Below the pieces are notes generated by a model, which saw only the letters and a program-made list of their open reading frames with translations, ran no database searches and was not told the DNA's origin. The translations under genes and the position numbers were made by a program. A DNA stretch of 49,346 bases from NCBI GenBank assembly GCA_021413845.1, contig JAIOPP010000027.1, forward strand, positions 1 through 49,346, given 5' to 3'. Source of the DNA: Planctomycetia bacterium (GTDB lineage: Bacteria; Planctomycetota; Planctomycetia; Pirellulales; PNKZ01). The number at the start of each line of letters is the position of its first letter. The stretch's first letter is position 1. Below are positions 8,697 to 17,795 of the stretch, in pieces.

Positions 8697-8729
8697 GGGG
8701 TCAGAGGTCAGGAGTCGGGGGTCAGAGGA
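8697..8729. repeat. Period-7 repeat, GGGGTC family
   Basis: Four to five heptamers of the form GGGGTCA / GAGGTCA / GGAGTCG / GGGGTCA lie in the 74-bp gap between the FAH gene and the pseudouridine synthase. The same family recurs at 13061, 15779/15898 (inverted), 21124, and 48281/48538 (inverted). Confidence 0.8.
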
Positions 8730-8759
8730 GATGGGTCCGATTTTCCGGAACATCGCCGC

Positions 8760-9752
8760 TTAACGCAAGGCGCGAAATTGGATCAAAGCGTCGAGCGTCC
8801 GCTGCATATCGTCGGGCAAGGCCGCCTCGAACGTCAACTCGCGGTCGTCCGTCGGGTGCCGGATCGTAAGCCGCCGCGCATGCAACGCTTGGCGCTCGAG
8901 CAACGGCGTCTCGTCTTTCGGATCGCGACGAATCTCGCCGAGCGTCAATCGCGCGCGGCTGCCGTACAGTCGATCGCACAACACCGGAGCGCCGACGCTC
9001 GCCAAATGCAGCCGAATCTGATGCGTCCGACCGGTCTTCGGGAGGATGCGCACCGCGCCGTAGCCGTCGAAGTGTCGCTCGATCTCATAGAAACTTTGCG
9101 CCGGTCGGGCCAACGGATGATCGCGACGGATCGCCATTTTTTCGCGCTGATACGGATGCGGTCCGATCGGCTGATCGATCAGGTCGCGGTCGCAGTCGGG
9201 GGCGCCGACCGTGATCGCGAAGTATTCCTTGCTCACCGTGCGCCCCTCGAATTGCTCGGCCACGCGCTTATGCGCCGCGTCGGTCTTAGCGATCAGGATC
9301 ACGCCGCTCGTATCGCGATCCAAGCGATGCACGATGCCGGGCCGTGTGGGGCCGCCGTATTCGCTGAGCTCGTCGAAGTGGTGTCGCAGAGCGGAAGCGA
9401 GTGTTCCCTCCCAATGGCCGCGGCCCGGATGCACGACCATGCCCGGCGGCTTATTGATGACGGCGATCGCTTCGTCTTCATAGACGACATCGAGCGGAAT
9501 GGCAGCCGGGAGCGGACCTTCCTTCGCCAGTTCCGGCAGCGAGACGTTCACGACATCGCCGGTGGCGACATGCTGCGCGGCCTTCGAGTGTCGGCCGTTG
9601 AGGCGCACCCCTTGCGAATTGATCGACTTGCGAATGTGGGTCCGGCTATACGACGGAAACGTCTGCGCAATGAACCAATCGAGCCGCGCGCCGGAGTATT
9701 GCTCCGGAACCACGATATCGACCGGGCCCTTCGACGGATCGGGAGACGACAT
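8760..9752 (-). CDS. rluD: RluA/RluD-family 23S rRNA pseudouridine synthase
   Basis: A 330-aa enzyme that isomerises specific uridines of rRNA (RluD type: helix 69 of 23S rRNA) or tRNA. An S4 RNA-binding domain (about 20-80) contains 'ARLDWFIAQTFPSYSRTHI'. The catalytic domain carries 'HRLDRDTSG' with the catalytic Asp at residue 145, preceded by 'NKPPGMVVHPG' and followed by 'KEYFAIT' and 'LPKTGRTHQIRLHLA'. The order S4 then PseudoU_synth_2 and the length fit RluD better than RluA or RluC, but the target position is not proven. It follows the YfgM-like gene (ending at 9809) on the same strand and could share a transcript. Confidence 0.88.
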   Translation of the reverse strand: MSSPDPSKGPVDIVVPEQYSGARLDWFIAQTFPSYSRTHIRKSINSQGVRLNGRHSKAAQHVATGDVVNVSLPELAKEGPLPAAIPLDVVYEDEAIAVINKPPGMVVHPGRGHWEGTLASALRHHFDELSEYGGPTRPGIVHRLDRDTSGVILIAKTDAAHKRVAEQFEGRTVSKEYFAITVGAPDCDRDLIDQPIGPHPYQREKMAIRRDHPLARPAQSFYEIERHFDGYGAVRILPKTGRTHQIRLHLASVGAPVLCDRLYGSRARLTLGEIRRDPKDETPLLERQALHARRLTIRHPTDDRELTFEAALPDDMQRTLDALIQFRALR

Positions 9753-9808
9753 GATAAGAAACGCTCGATTCTCAATGCCGAATGGGCGTTTCCATCACAC
9801 GCAACTTT

Positions 9809-10663
9809 TTACTTCGGCGGCGTGGCCGAAGGGGTCGCCGTAGGGGTAACAGTCGGGGAAGCCGAGGGGCTCAGTGCCGGCGTGGCGCTCGGAGTCGCGA
9901 CCGCAGCGGTCGTCGCTGCCGTGGCGGTAGGCGTAGCCGCAGGAGTACCTGTCGGTGTTGCGCCGGATGTCGTCGCCGGCGGGAAGCTTGCTTCGGTGTT
10001 CGGCAGCGTACTCAAGTTGTGAGGATCGAAGAGTGCCGTGCCGCTCGGCTTCGGTTTCGGCTTTTGATCCCGATACCATTTCGCAAACGCCAAGGTCGCG
10101 GGCTTTTCCAGATACGCAAGCTTCTGGGCGGCGACGTCGTGATACAGGCCTCCCTTCCAATCCTTCAGAGTCGTGTATTGCGCCTTCGCGTCGTCGATCA
10201 AACCCATCGATTCGTAGTAGCGGGCCAGTCCCAAGGCGGCTCGCTCTTGCAGTCGATCGTCGCTCTTATATCCCTTCAGATCGGTGTAGAACTTCTTCGC
10301 TTCGGCGAGCCGCTTTTCTCCGGCTTCGCGATCGGACGAGAGCAGATCGATTCCTTCGTTGAGTGCGATATCGGCCAGCACCATATCCGCCATCTGGCCG
10401 GCGAGCAGATCGGAGTCGGCTTTGGCGAGTGTTTCCAGCCCGGTGGTGTTGTCGCTCGCCGTCGCGCTGAAGAATGAATTCCAGGCCGAAGCGGCCCGTT
10501 CTTCCTTACGATTGCTGAGCACCAAGAAGACGACGGCGACGATCAACACGCCGACGACACTGCCCGCGAGCAGTCTCGCGTTCTCTTCACACCATTGAAG
10601 CGAGTGACCTAGCCAATCGGCCAATTGATTCTTTTCGAGCTCGTGGCGTCGTTCCGTCTTCAT
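9809..10663 (-). CDS. YfgM-like membrane-anchored TPR protein with low-complexity tail
   Basis: A 284-aa protein with a cytoplasmic N-terminus, one transmembrane helix at about 32-50 ('LLAGSVVGVLIVAVVFLVL'), then a helical-repeat region (about 55-195: 'AASAWNSFF', 'GQMADMVLADIALNEGID', 'ERAALGLARYYESMGLID') of the TPR_21/YfgM kind. In proteobacteria YfgM binds SecYEG and periplasmic chaperones. From about residue 209 the tail is almost pure Ala/Thr/Pro/Ser, a style common in planctomycete envelope proteins. Function in this organism is unproven; a role in envelope protein handling is plausible from the fold. The 298-bp gap upstream (10664-10961) shows no other recognisable feature. Confidence 0.75.
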   Translation of the reverse strand: MKTERRHELEKNQLADWLGHSLQWCEENARLLAGSVVGVLIVAVVFLVLSNRKEERAASAWNSFFSATASDNTTGLETLAKADSDLLAGQMADMVLADIALNEGIDLLSSDREAGEKRLAEAKKFYTDLKGYKSDDRLQERAALGLARYYESMGLIDDAKAQYTTLKDWKGGLYHDVAAQKLAYLEKPATLAFAKWYRDQKPKPKPSGTALFDPHNLSTLPNTEASFPPATTSGATPTGTPAATPTATAATTAAVATPSATPALSPSASPTVTPTATPSATPPK

Positions 10664-10961
10664 ATAAGGGGCGCTAATGCGAGGAGGCTAAAAGGATGTA
10701 ATCGAAAAATCGTGCGATCGGTCAGTGAGCAACGCGCGGCAGCGGCGCGCGGGCGGCATCGCGTAGCCGCTCGGCTCCTCTTCCCGGTCTTGCGGCGAAA
10801 AAGGGAAGCCGGAAGTATATGCCCCGTCGCCGAACTACGTCAACCCAAGCAAGTTACGGCGAGCGGTCATGCTATCGCACGTTTACGCCCCCATCGCTCC
10901 CTTGTGACGAATTCGGCCGACCTCCATAATCGACGGGCTACTCTTCTTCCGCAGATCGTAA

Positions 10962-13055
10962 GTGACGGAGCACTCCGCTGTGGCCTCGATGGACGACGGG
11001 CTCAATCCCCCGCAACGGGAAGCGGTTAACACGCTTTCGGGCCCCCTTTTGGTGCTCGCCGGCGCCGGCACCGGGAAGACGCGCGTCGTCACGTTCCGCA
11101 TCGCTCGGCTCATTAAAAACGGCACGCGGCCGAGCCGGATCCTCGCCGTCACCTTCACGAACAAAGCCGCCGGCGAAATGCAGGAAAGGGCCGGCGCCAT
11201 CCTCGGCAAGGCGGGGCCCGCCAAGCCGGGCTCCGGCGGAAAGCCGGACAAGCCCGAGATCTCGACGTTTCATTCGCTCTGCGTGCGCGTGCTCCGGCGG
11301 CATATCGAAAAGCTCGGCTATCCGCAACAGTTCGCCATCTACGATCGCGGCGATCAAGAAAGCACGGCGCGCAGCGTACTGCGCGAGATTCATGTGCCGA
11401 ACGAAGTGTTGCGGCCGAGCGACTTGCTGAGCATCATCGGCAATTGGAAAACGAAATGTATTCGACCGCACCAAGCCGAGAACGTCGCCGAGACCGATAA
11501 GGAGCATCTCGCCGCAATGGCCTATCGGCGCTATCAAGCGCAGCTCAAAGCCTCGGGCGCGGTCGACTTCGACGACTTGCTTCTTTGCACGGAAGAACTC
11601 TTTACCGGCTTCAAGGAAGTGCGGGCCGTCGAAGCGAAGCGGTTCGATCATCTGCTCGTCGACGAATATCAAGACACGAACGGCTCGCAGTATCGCATTA
11701 TCAAAGCGCTCGCCGAAGAGCACCGCAATCTGTGCGTCGTCGGCGACGACGATCAATCGATCTACGGCTGGCGCGGTGCCGAGGTAACCCACATCCTCGG
11801 GTTCCGCCGCGACTGGCCCGAGGCGAAGATCGTACGGCTCGAAGACAACTACCGTTCGACCGCGCCGATTCTCGAACTCTCGAACCGCTTGATCGCGCAC
11901 AATAAAAACCGCTACGACAAGGTACTTCGCTCGTCGCGCGAAGGGGGCGAGAAGCCGCGGATCTTGCAGTTCGAGGATGAAGAAGCCGAAGCGACGAACG
12001 TGGTCGACGAGATCGACGGCCTGATCAAGCAAGGGCTTCCGCCGAAAAGCGTCGCCATCTTGTTTCGCACGAACGAGCAACCGCGCGCGTTCGAGGCCGA
12101 GCTGCGTCGCGCGAAGGTCCCTTATACGCTCATCGGCGGGATGTCGTTCTACGACCGCAAGGAAGTGCGCGATGTCTTGAGCTATTTGAAGATCATCGCC
12201 AATCCGAAAGATGAAGTCTCGCTGCTGAGAATCATCAACACGCCGGCCCGAGGCTTGGGGCGCGGCGCGATCGAAGCGATGGTGAAACGGGCCACGACCG
12301 ACGGCGTGCCGCTGTGGGAAATCTTGCCGCAAGGGCGAAGCATTCCGGAGCTCTCGCAAGCGTCCGTCGACGGCGCGATGGAGCTACGCGATTTGATCGT
12401 CCAATGCCAAAAGCGATTGCAGAAGAAAGAAGATCCGCTGGTCGATGTCGTGCGCGAGCTGCTCGAAGACATTCGCTATCGAGCCGAGATCGATCGCAAC
12501 TACAAAGAGCCCGCCGACCGGGATGCGCGTTGGAACACGGTCGAGGAACTGGTCAACGCGATCGGCATCTATGAAGGACGCGGCTCGAAGCAGAAGTCGC
12601 TCGCCGGCTTTCTCGACGAAGTGGCGCTGAATGCCCGCGATCAGGAAGAAGACAAAGAGACGAAAGTCGGCCGGAACGCGGTCGTGCTGATGACGATGCA
12701 CAGCGCGAAAGGCTTGGAGTTTCCGCATGTCTATCTCGTCGGCATGGAAGAGGGTCTGCTGCCGCATCGCAGGAGCGTCGCGGTCGATGGGACGGCGATC
12801 GACGAAGAGCGGCGGCTGTGCTACGTCGGCGTGACGCGCGCCCAAGATCGGCTGACGCTCACGCTCGCCCTCTCGCGATTCAAGTGGGGCCGCAAGAAGC
12901 CGACGATCCCAAGCCGATTCCTCTTCGAGCTCAACGGCAAGGCCGACAACCCCCAAGCGAAAAAGGCGCTGCAAGCCGCACGACAAGAGTTCTTGCCGGA
13001 AGACGCGAAGAAGAAACTTGCCAAGGACGCGGCGATGAAGAAGGGGAAGAGATAG
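10962..13055 (+). CDS. pcrA: UvrD/PcrA-type superfamily 1 DNA helicase
   Basis: An SF1A 3'-5' DNA helicase, up to 697 aa, acting in nucleotide excision and mismatch repair and in removing stalled complexes. Motif Ia/Walker A is 'VLAGAGTGKTR', motif II 'LLVDEYQDTN', motif III 'VVGDDDQSIYGWRGA', motif IV 'LEDNYRST', motif V 'MTMHSAKGLEFPHVYL' and motif VI 'CYVGVTRAQDRL'. The start is ambiguous: GTG 10962 gives nine extra residues, while ATG 10989 gives 'MDDGLNPPQREAV', a more typical N-terminus. The C-terminus is short and Lys-rich ('AKKKLAKDAAMKKGKR') and seems to lack the full Tudor-like RNA-polymerase-binding domain of PcrA, so UvrD or Rep-like naming is equally possible. Confidence 0.92.
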   Translation: MTEHSAVASMDDGLNPPQREAVNTLSGPLLVLAGAGTGKTRVVTFRIARLIKNGTRPSRILAVTFTNKAAGEMQERAGAILGKAGPAKPGSGGKPDKPEISTFHSLCVRVLRRHIEKLGYPQQFAIYDRGDQESTARSVLREIHVPNEVLRPSDLLSIIGNWKTKCIRPHQAENVAETDKEHLAAMAYRRYQAQLKASGAVDFDDLLLCTEELFTGFKEVRAVEAKRFDHLLVDEYQDTNGSQYRIIKALAEEHRNLCVVGDDDQSIYGWRGAEVTHILGFRRDWPEAKIVRLEDNYRSTAPILELSNRLIAHNKNRYDKVLRSSREGGEKPRILQFEDEEAEATNVVDEIDGLIKQGLPPKSVAILFRTNEQPRAFEAELRRAKVPYTLIGGMSFYDRKEVRDVLSYLKIIANPKDEVSLLRIINTPARGLGRGAIEAMVKRATTDGVPLWEILPQGRSIPELSQASVDGAMELRDLIVQCQKRLQKKEDPLVDVVRELLEDIRYRAEIDRNYKEPADRDARWNTVEELVNAIGIYEGRGSKQKSLAGFLDEVALNARDQEEDKETKVGRNAVVLMTMHSAKGLEFPHVYLVGMEEGLLPHRRSVAVDGTAIDEERRLCYVGVTRAQDRLTLTLALSRFKWGRKKPTIPSRFLFELNGKADNPQAKKALQAARQEFLPEDAKKKLAKDAAMKKGKR

Positions 13056-13060
13056 GAGTA

Positions 13061-13097
13061 GGGGTCGGAGGTCAGGGGTCGGGGGTCAGAGGTCTGA
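13061..13097. repeat. Period-7 repeat, GGGGTC family
   Basis: About five heptamers (GGGGTCG, GAGGTCA, GGGGTCG, GGGGTCA, GAGGTCT) lie in the short gap between the convergent helicase and ABC-permease genes. Confidence 0.8.
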
Positions 13098-13131
13098 TGC
13101 CGGCGCGGGTTTTCGACCCATGACCTCTTGC

Positions 13132-14472
13132 TCAACGCAACGCGTTGAGGATCCTCAACCGGACCGCTTGAAACGCCGGGAGCACGCCGCCGAGGATTCC
13201 CATCGCCAGGGCGAGCAGCATCGCTTTGGCGAGCGTGTCGGCGTTCACGGTGAGTCGCAGCACGACCAGTTTGCCTCCTCCTTGCCCGCCGCTGACGACG
13301 CTGTTGGCGGTCAAGCCGTCGGTGAGTTGTCCGAGCGCGCACCCCAGCGCTCCGCCGATGAGTGCGATCATGATCGACTCCAGGAGAAACGAGATCAGCA
13401 CTTGCGGTCGGTTGAAGCCTAATAGTCGGAGCACGCCGATGTCGCGCGTCCGCTGGGCGACGGCGGCGTACATCGTGTTCATCACTCCGAACACCCCACC
13501 GATCCCCATGAAGACGGTAAGAAAGATCAACGAAATGAGAAACTGTTTGTTCGTTTGCGAGAGCCCGGCATAGTAGTCGGTTTCGATCAGCGCGTTGACG
13601 GCCGCTTTCTTGTAGTCGTTGTTGAAGAAGATCTTGAGCTTCGCCGCTTCGTCGACGCCGGCCGTTTGCGCGACGAGCGACGAATAACTCTCCTTGCCGA
13701 ACATCGGACCGATCAACGTTCGCTTAGCCCAAAGCTCGGAGTCGAACGTCAGCCCTTCCGATTTCATGATGCCGACGACGATCCAGGTCCGATCGTTTAG
13801 ATGAAACGTGTCGCCGACCGTGAGCGCCGTTTTGCCGGCATCACGCATCGTTTGATCTCGGGCCAGTTCGCGCGCGAGCCCTTCGCCGACGACGACCTCG
13901 ATATTCGCAGCTCCCGCTTGCCCCTTCGCGCCGTCGCTCACCCCCGCCGCGGAAAACCAGCGCCCCCCTTCATACAGTTGCAGCCCATGCACGCGTCCGC
14001 TGATCTCGGGATCGTCGACGCCGCGCATCGAAAGAAAACGACGTTTCGGCCGGCCGGGAAGTGCGTTCTCGATCGGTTGCGTGACGATGATGTAGGTTTC
14101 GCGGCTGACCAGCGGCCGCGCGCCGTCGCGCAGGATCCCCGCTTGGTTTTCCAACTCGCCGACGTCGGAATACCCGAGGTTGCTGAAGGCTTCATCGGTC
14201 GAGCCTTCCGCCATGATCACGATGTTGCCCGGCCGACCGCTCCCGAGCAGCAAGGCCTCCATGCCGTTGACGACCGCCTGCATCGCCACGAGCAGCGTGG
14301 TCACGAGCGTAAACGCCAACACGGTGAGAAACGTCGTTCGCCAGCGGGCGATTAAGTTGTAGTAGTTGTAGGAAAGGGGAACTCGCCCGGCGAGCAACAG
14401 CAACGCGACCAGCGCCGCGCCGATTGCGACGGGTGTGTAGAGGGAGCCTGAGATAAGGAGGGATTGGGACAA
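13132..14472 (-). CDS. ABC transporter permease (FtsX/MacB-LolC type), second subunit
   Basis: A 446-aa permease of the FtsX-domain family. An N-terminal membrane helix ('TFLTVLAFTLVTTLLVAMQA', about 48-67) leads into a large extracytoplasmic domain (about 70-310), then three C-terminal helices that make up FtsX: 'FLISLIFLTVFMGIGGVFGV', 'FLLESIMIALIGGALGC' and 'LALAMGILGGVLPAFQA'. 'RTRDIGVLRLLGFNR' is the family's coupling segment. It is the last gene of a run ATPase-permease-permease (16634 to 13132). Such exporters move lipoproteins (Lol), peptides or siderophores, or drive envelope remodelling; the cargo cannot be told. Confidence 0.87.
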   Translation of the reverse strand: MSQSLLISGSLYTPVAIGAALVALLLLAGRVPLSYNYYNLIARWRTTFLTVLAFTLVTTLLVAMQAVVNGMEALLLGSGRPGNIVIMAEGSTDEAFSNLGYSDVGELENQAGILRDGARPLVSRETYIIVTQPIENALPGRPKRRFLSMRGVDDPEISGRVHGLQLYEGGRWFSAAGVSDGAKGQAGAANIEVVVGEGLARELARDQTMRDAGKTALTVGDTFHLNDRTWIVVGIMKSEGLTFDSELWAKRTLIGPMFGKESYSSLVAQTAGVDEAAKLKIFFNNDYKKAAVNALIETDYYAGLSQTNKQFLISLIFLTVFMGIGGVFGVMNTMYAAVAQRTRDIGVLRLLGFNRPQVLISFLLESIMIALIGGALGCALGQLTDGLTANSVVSGGQGGGKLVVLRLTVNADTLAKAMLLALAMGILGGVLPAFQAVRLRILNALR

Positions 14473-14520
14473 GAAAGTTGAGGGATCCGAGGTCAGTTCA
14501 GGCGAGGTGATGTGTTGAAA

Positions 14521-15768
14521 TTAAGTGACGCGAGCGAACACGTCCGATACTCGTACGCTGCGGGCCGACCAGGCCGGAACGAAGCTGCCGAGAAACGCGG
14601 TCGCCGTGCCGATTGCCGGACCCCACGCGAGCGCCGCCGCCGGGATGAAGAAGCGGCCGAAGAAGGCGATCGGAAAGGGGACGCCGCCGAAGAGTTTGTT
14701 CACGACGAGATAGGTCAGTCCTGCGCTGCTGAAACCGGCGAGGCTGCCGAGCACGATTGATTCGCCGAGTACCATCAACAGTAAATGGTTCGGCTGGAAC
14801 CCGAGCACCTTCATCACGGCGAACTCGCGCTGCCGCTCGCGGACGCTGATACTGATCGCGTTGGCGATCACCATCGCGAGCGTCGCCATGATGGCCGGCG
14901 CGAGGACGACGCGCATGCCCCAGATCAGATCGCGATACCCTTCGAGCGCCGCGCCGATGCCGGAGGCGAGCGTTTCGACTTTGACCGTCGGATTGCTGAA
15001 CGAAGGATTACGCGTGATCTGCTCGCTCGCTTTTTGAAACGCTGCCATGTCGGGCAGCCGGAGCCAGACGAGATTCAGCGATTTGCTTTCGAGCGGATGG
15101 GGCGTGTTGCGATGATTGCGCTTGTAGGCATCGAGCGACGTCATCAAGTAGTCGATATCGACGACCGCGTTGTTGTTATAGCGACCGTCGGGAAACGTGC
15201 CGACGATCTCCAACTCGAGATCGATGTCTTTATAATTCAAACCGTAGAGCACGATCCGCTCCCCGACTTGTTTTTTGATCGCCTTCAAGCGGTCGAGCCC
15301 CAAGATGATTCCTTGCCGGTTCCGCTTGAGCTTCTCGACCACGGCCGTGAATGCGGCTTGCTCGGCCGGCGGGAGGTCGTCGAGTTCGTCCATCATCGTC
15401 AGCAGTTTTTCCGGCTCCATGCAGAAAGCGAAGAGCATGTTCTCGCGGCTCCGCTTCGGGTCGAGCGAGCCGCCGTAGAACGACCAACTCATCGAGTCGA
15501 GCGGACGGATATCGCCCGGCTCGCGCGCGCCGGCTTCGCGCAAGCCTTGAGAATATGCGAACGGCATCTGACTCGGAGCGCGCCACTTCTCGCTGATGAT
15601 CGCCTTGAAGTTGTTGCTCTTCTCCGCCATCTGGTCGTCGAGATAAGACAAGATCGACCAGATCAACGTCACGACCATCACCAACATCATCGTACCGAGC
15701 ATCGTCAGCACCGTGCGCAACGGATTGCGCCCGAGGTTCTGAAAGACGAGGAGAGTGAGTTGGAGCAT
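14521..15768 (-). CDS. ABC transporter permease (FtsX/MacB-LolC type), first subunit
   Basis: A 415-aa FtsX-type permease paralogous in layout to its downstream neighbour. N-terminal helix 'TMLGTMMLVMVVTLIWSIL' (about 22-40), extracytoplasmic domain (about 45-265), then helices 'VVLAPAIMATLAMVIANAIS', 'VLGESIVLGSLAGFSSAG' and 'ALAWGPAIGTATAFLGSF'. 'RQREFAVMKVLGFQPNHLLL' is the ATPase-coupling motif. It is 48 bp from the next permease and 161 bp from the ATPase gene; that gap holds a 31-bp perfect inverted repeat that would form in the shared mRNA. Two different permeases plus one ATPase suggests a heterodimeric LolCDE/DevBC-like exporter. Confidence 0.87.
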   Translation of the reverse strand: MLQLTLLVFQNLGRNPLRTVLTMLGTMMLVMVVTLIWSILSYLDDQMAEKSNNFKAIISEKWRAPSQMPFAYSQGLREAGAREPGDIRPLDSMSWSFYGGSLDPKRSRENMLFAFCMEPEKLLTMMDELDDLPPAEQAAFTAVVEKLKRNRQGIILGLDRLKAIKKQVGERIVLYGLNYKDIDLELEIVGTFPDGRYNNNAVVDIDYLMTSLDAYKRNHRNTPHPLESKSLNLVWLRLPDMAAFQKASEQITRNPSFSNPTVKVETLASGIGAALEGYRDLIWGMRVVLAPAIMATLAMVIANAISISVRERQREFAVMKVLGFQPNHLLLMVLGESIVLGSLAGFSSAGLTYLVVNKLFGGVPFPIAFFGRFFIPAAALAWGPAIGTATAFLGSFVPAWSARSVRVSDVFARVT

Positions 15769-15778
15769 GGGGAGAGGA

Positions 15779-15928
15779 AGGGGTCGGAGGTCAGGGGTCG
15801 GGGGTCAGTAGAAGAGGTCGCTTGCTTCGATTTTCGTCATTCGTGCTTCGTCATTCTTTCGTCATTAGAAATTCGACATTCGTCATTCCGCATCCCAACT
15901 GACCCCCGACCCCTGACCTCCGACCCCT
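15779..15928. repeat. 31-bp perfect inverted repeat of period-7 units inside ABC operon
   Basis: 15779-15809 (four heptamers of the GGGGTC family) is the exact reverse complement of 15898-15928. The 88-nt loop is itself built of another period-7 family (TTCGTCA / ATTCGTC units, about 15830-15888). It lies between the ABC ATPase and the first permease, so the transcript should carry a long hairpin there. Confidence 0.9.
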
Positions 15929-15929
15929 G

Positions 15930-16634
15930 CTAATGCATACTCGCCGCCGTGTCGCTCACCAGTCTTCCCTTTTCAAGATGTAAGATTCGGTTCGCGTGGG
16001 CGGCTGCTCGGGGGTCGTGGGTGACCATGATGATCGTCTTTCCCATGGCCGTGCGCAGCTCGTTCATCAGCGCCAGGATTTCTTCCGCGCTATGCGAGTC
16101 GAGATCGCCAGTCGGCTCGTCGGCGACGATCAGCATCGGATCGGTCACTATGGCCCGAGCGATGCCGACCCGTTGTTGTTGTCCGCCGGAAAGCTGGCCC
16201 GGCTTGTGATGAATGCGGTCGGAGAGCCCGACGATATCGAGTGCCGTGAGGACTTGCTTCTTGCGCTGCGCCGCCGACATCGAAAGCAACAGGAGCGGCA
16301 ACTCGACGTTGCGATACGCGCTCAACACCGGCATGAGATGATAAAACTGAAACACGAAACCGACGCTGCGCGTGCGCCAGCGCGCAAGCTGCGCCTCGCT
16401 CATTTCGGAGATACACTGATCGCCGATCCAAATCTCTCCCTCGCTCGGCTGATCGAGCCCGGCGATGAGATTCAGCAGCGTCGTTTTACCGGAACCGCTC
16501 GGGCCCATCAGGGCGAGAAAGTCCGCCGCCGGCACGTCGAGCGAAAGGTCTTGCAACACATCGACACGTTCGCTGCCGCGCGTGAAGTACTTATGAATGT
16601 GGCTGACGCGAACGAGCGGAGAAGATTCCGGCAT
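15930..16634 (-). CDS. ABC transporter ATP-binding protein (LolD/MacB type)
   Basis: A 234-aa ATPase energising the two FtsX permeases downstream. Walker A is 'GPSGSGKT' (44-51), Q-loop region 'VGFVFQFYHLMPVLSA', signature 'LSGGQQQRVGIARA', Walker B 'MLIVADEPTGDLDS' and switch His 'IIMVTHDPRAAA'. The 'QFYHLMPVLSAYRNVELPL' stretch is typical of the LolD/MacB/SalX subfamily, whose members export lipoproteins, peptides or drugs by mechanotransmission. It lies 39 bp after the DNA methyltransferase on the same strand, so an extended transcript is possible. No periplasmic adaptor (MacA/DevB) gene is present in this run; it may be elsewhere. Confidence 0.93.
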   Translation of the reverse strand: MPESSPLVRVSHIHKYFTRGSERVDVLQDLSLDVPAADFLALMGPSGSGKTTLLNLIAGLDQPSEGEIWIGDQCISEMSEAQLARWRTRSVGFVFQFYHLMPVLSAYRNVELPLLLLSMSAAQRKKQVLTALDIVGLSDRIHHKPGQLSGGQQQRVGIARAIVTDPMLIVADEPTGDLDSHSAEEILALMNELRTAMGKTIIMVTHDPRAAAHANRILHLEKGRLVSDTAASMH

Positions 16635-16673
16635 GACGTCGAGAATCCGGGCGGCGAAGTGGAAGTGGGCGAA

Positions 16674-17795
16674 TTATGACACGCCGGCCCGCTTGCGTCG
16701 ACCGGCCGTGGCCTTTAAGTCGGTCTTCGTCGCTCGTGGTTTTGCGAGCGCCTTCGCAGCGCGCGGCTTCGTCGCATACGATTCCAAATGCTTGCGTACA
16801 TGGCGGGCGATGGCTTCGGCAAAGACCGGCGGCACGGCATTGCCGATTTGCATCGCGATCCGAATCTTCGTGCCGCACCAGAGAAAGTCGTCGGGAAAAC
16901 TCTGAATGCGGGCCGCTTCCCAATGCGTGATCGGACGATGCTCCGACGGATGGAGATAGCGTCCCTTCTCGGGCTTATAAAACTCGCAACGAATCGTGCA
17001 GCGCGCCGGCTGATCCCAATCGAGACGCCCGAAGAGGTCGGTCCCCCCCTCCGTTTTGCGTAGCCAGCAACCAGGCGTGAGCTCCGGCGCGAGGCGCTGC
17101 AAGTCGAAGCGATTGCCTCCAGGAGGAATGAGCTGGTAGCGCGCGTACGAGACCGGCGTCGGGCTGCGCGCGATGTGCAGATCGGGCCCGGTAGCGGGTT
17201 GGCTGTGTAGGTCGTTATGCGTCGGCTTCAAGGGAACGCCGGCGAGTGCTTCGCGCACCGTTCGTCGCACGCCGGTCGGCTCGGGCAACGTGATCGGACC
17301 GAGCCGCGAGCCGATGATGATTGCTCGGCGCCGGTTCTGCGGCACGCCGTAGTCGCTCGCGAGGAGGACGGCGCTCGCCGTGTGGAACCCGAGCTGTTTC
17401 GCGCGGCGCAGGATCGCGTTTCCTTCCGGCGCGGTGAGCAGATTGCGCACGTTTTCGACGACAAATACCTTACACTCGGTCGACTCGACGACGTCCATGT
17501 AGAATCGCCACATGGCCCGGCGCGGGTCGTTGGCTCGGTTGCCCGTCAGGTTCGAGAACCCTTGGCATGGGGGGCCGCCGATGACGACGTCGGCCTTCGT
17601 TTGGATGCCGCCGCGGTCGACGATCGATGCGATGTCTTCGGCCAGGACGTGCGGCCCGAAGTTGGCGGCGTAGGTGGCGGCGAAGTCGGGTTCTTTCTCG
17701 ACGGCCAGGGTCGGCCTAAACCCGGCCCGCGTGAAGCCGAGCGTCATGCCTCCGGCGCCGGCGAAGAGATCGACGAGGTTGTAGGGCCGAGGCAT
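16674..17795 (-). CDS. C5-cytosine DNA methyltransferase (Dcm-type), orphan
   Basis: Methylates cytosine C5 in a specific DNA sequence. With the ATG at 17795 it has 373 aa, starting 'MPRPYNLVDLFAGAGG' (motif I). Motif IV is 'GGPPCQGFSN' with catalytic Cys77, motif VI 'VVENVRN', motif VIII 'QNRRRAIIIG' and motif X 'QIGNAVPPVFAEAIA'. An in-frame upstream extension of 58 codons exists but is repeat- and gap-derived and lacks protein character, so I reject it. The C-terminal tail ('AAKALAKPRATKTDLKA') is Lys/Ala-rich. No restriction endonuclease or Vsr gene is adjacent, so it looks like an orphan methylase; the recognition site cannot be read. Confidence 0.92.
   Translation of the reverse strand: MPRPYNLVDLFAGAGGMTLGFTRAGFRPTLAVEKEPDFAATYAANFGPHVLAEDIASIVDRGGIQTKADVVIGGPPCQGFSNLTGNRANDPRRAMWRFYMDVVESTECKVFVVENVRNLLTAPEGNAILRRAKQLGFHTASAVLLASDYGVPQNRRRAIIIGSRLGPITLPEPTGVRRTVREALAGVPLKPTHNDLHSQPATGPDLHIARSPTPVSYARYQLIPPGGNRFDLQRLAPELTPGCWLRKTEGGTDLFGRLDWDQPARCTIRCEFYKPEKGRYLHPSEHRPITHWEAARIQSFPDDFLWCGTKIRIAMQIGNAVPPVFAEAIARHVRKHLESYATKPRAAKALAKPRATKTDLKATAGRRKRAGVS

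Noticed and set aside
15779-15928. CRISPR array
   Set aside because: Units are only 7 bp, contiguous and inverted, with no spacers of constant length; no cas genes are present.
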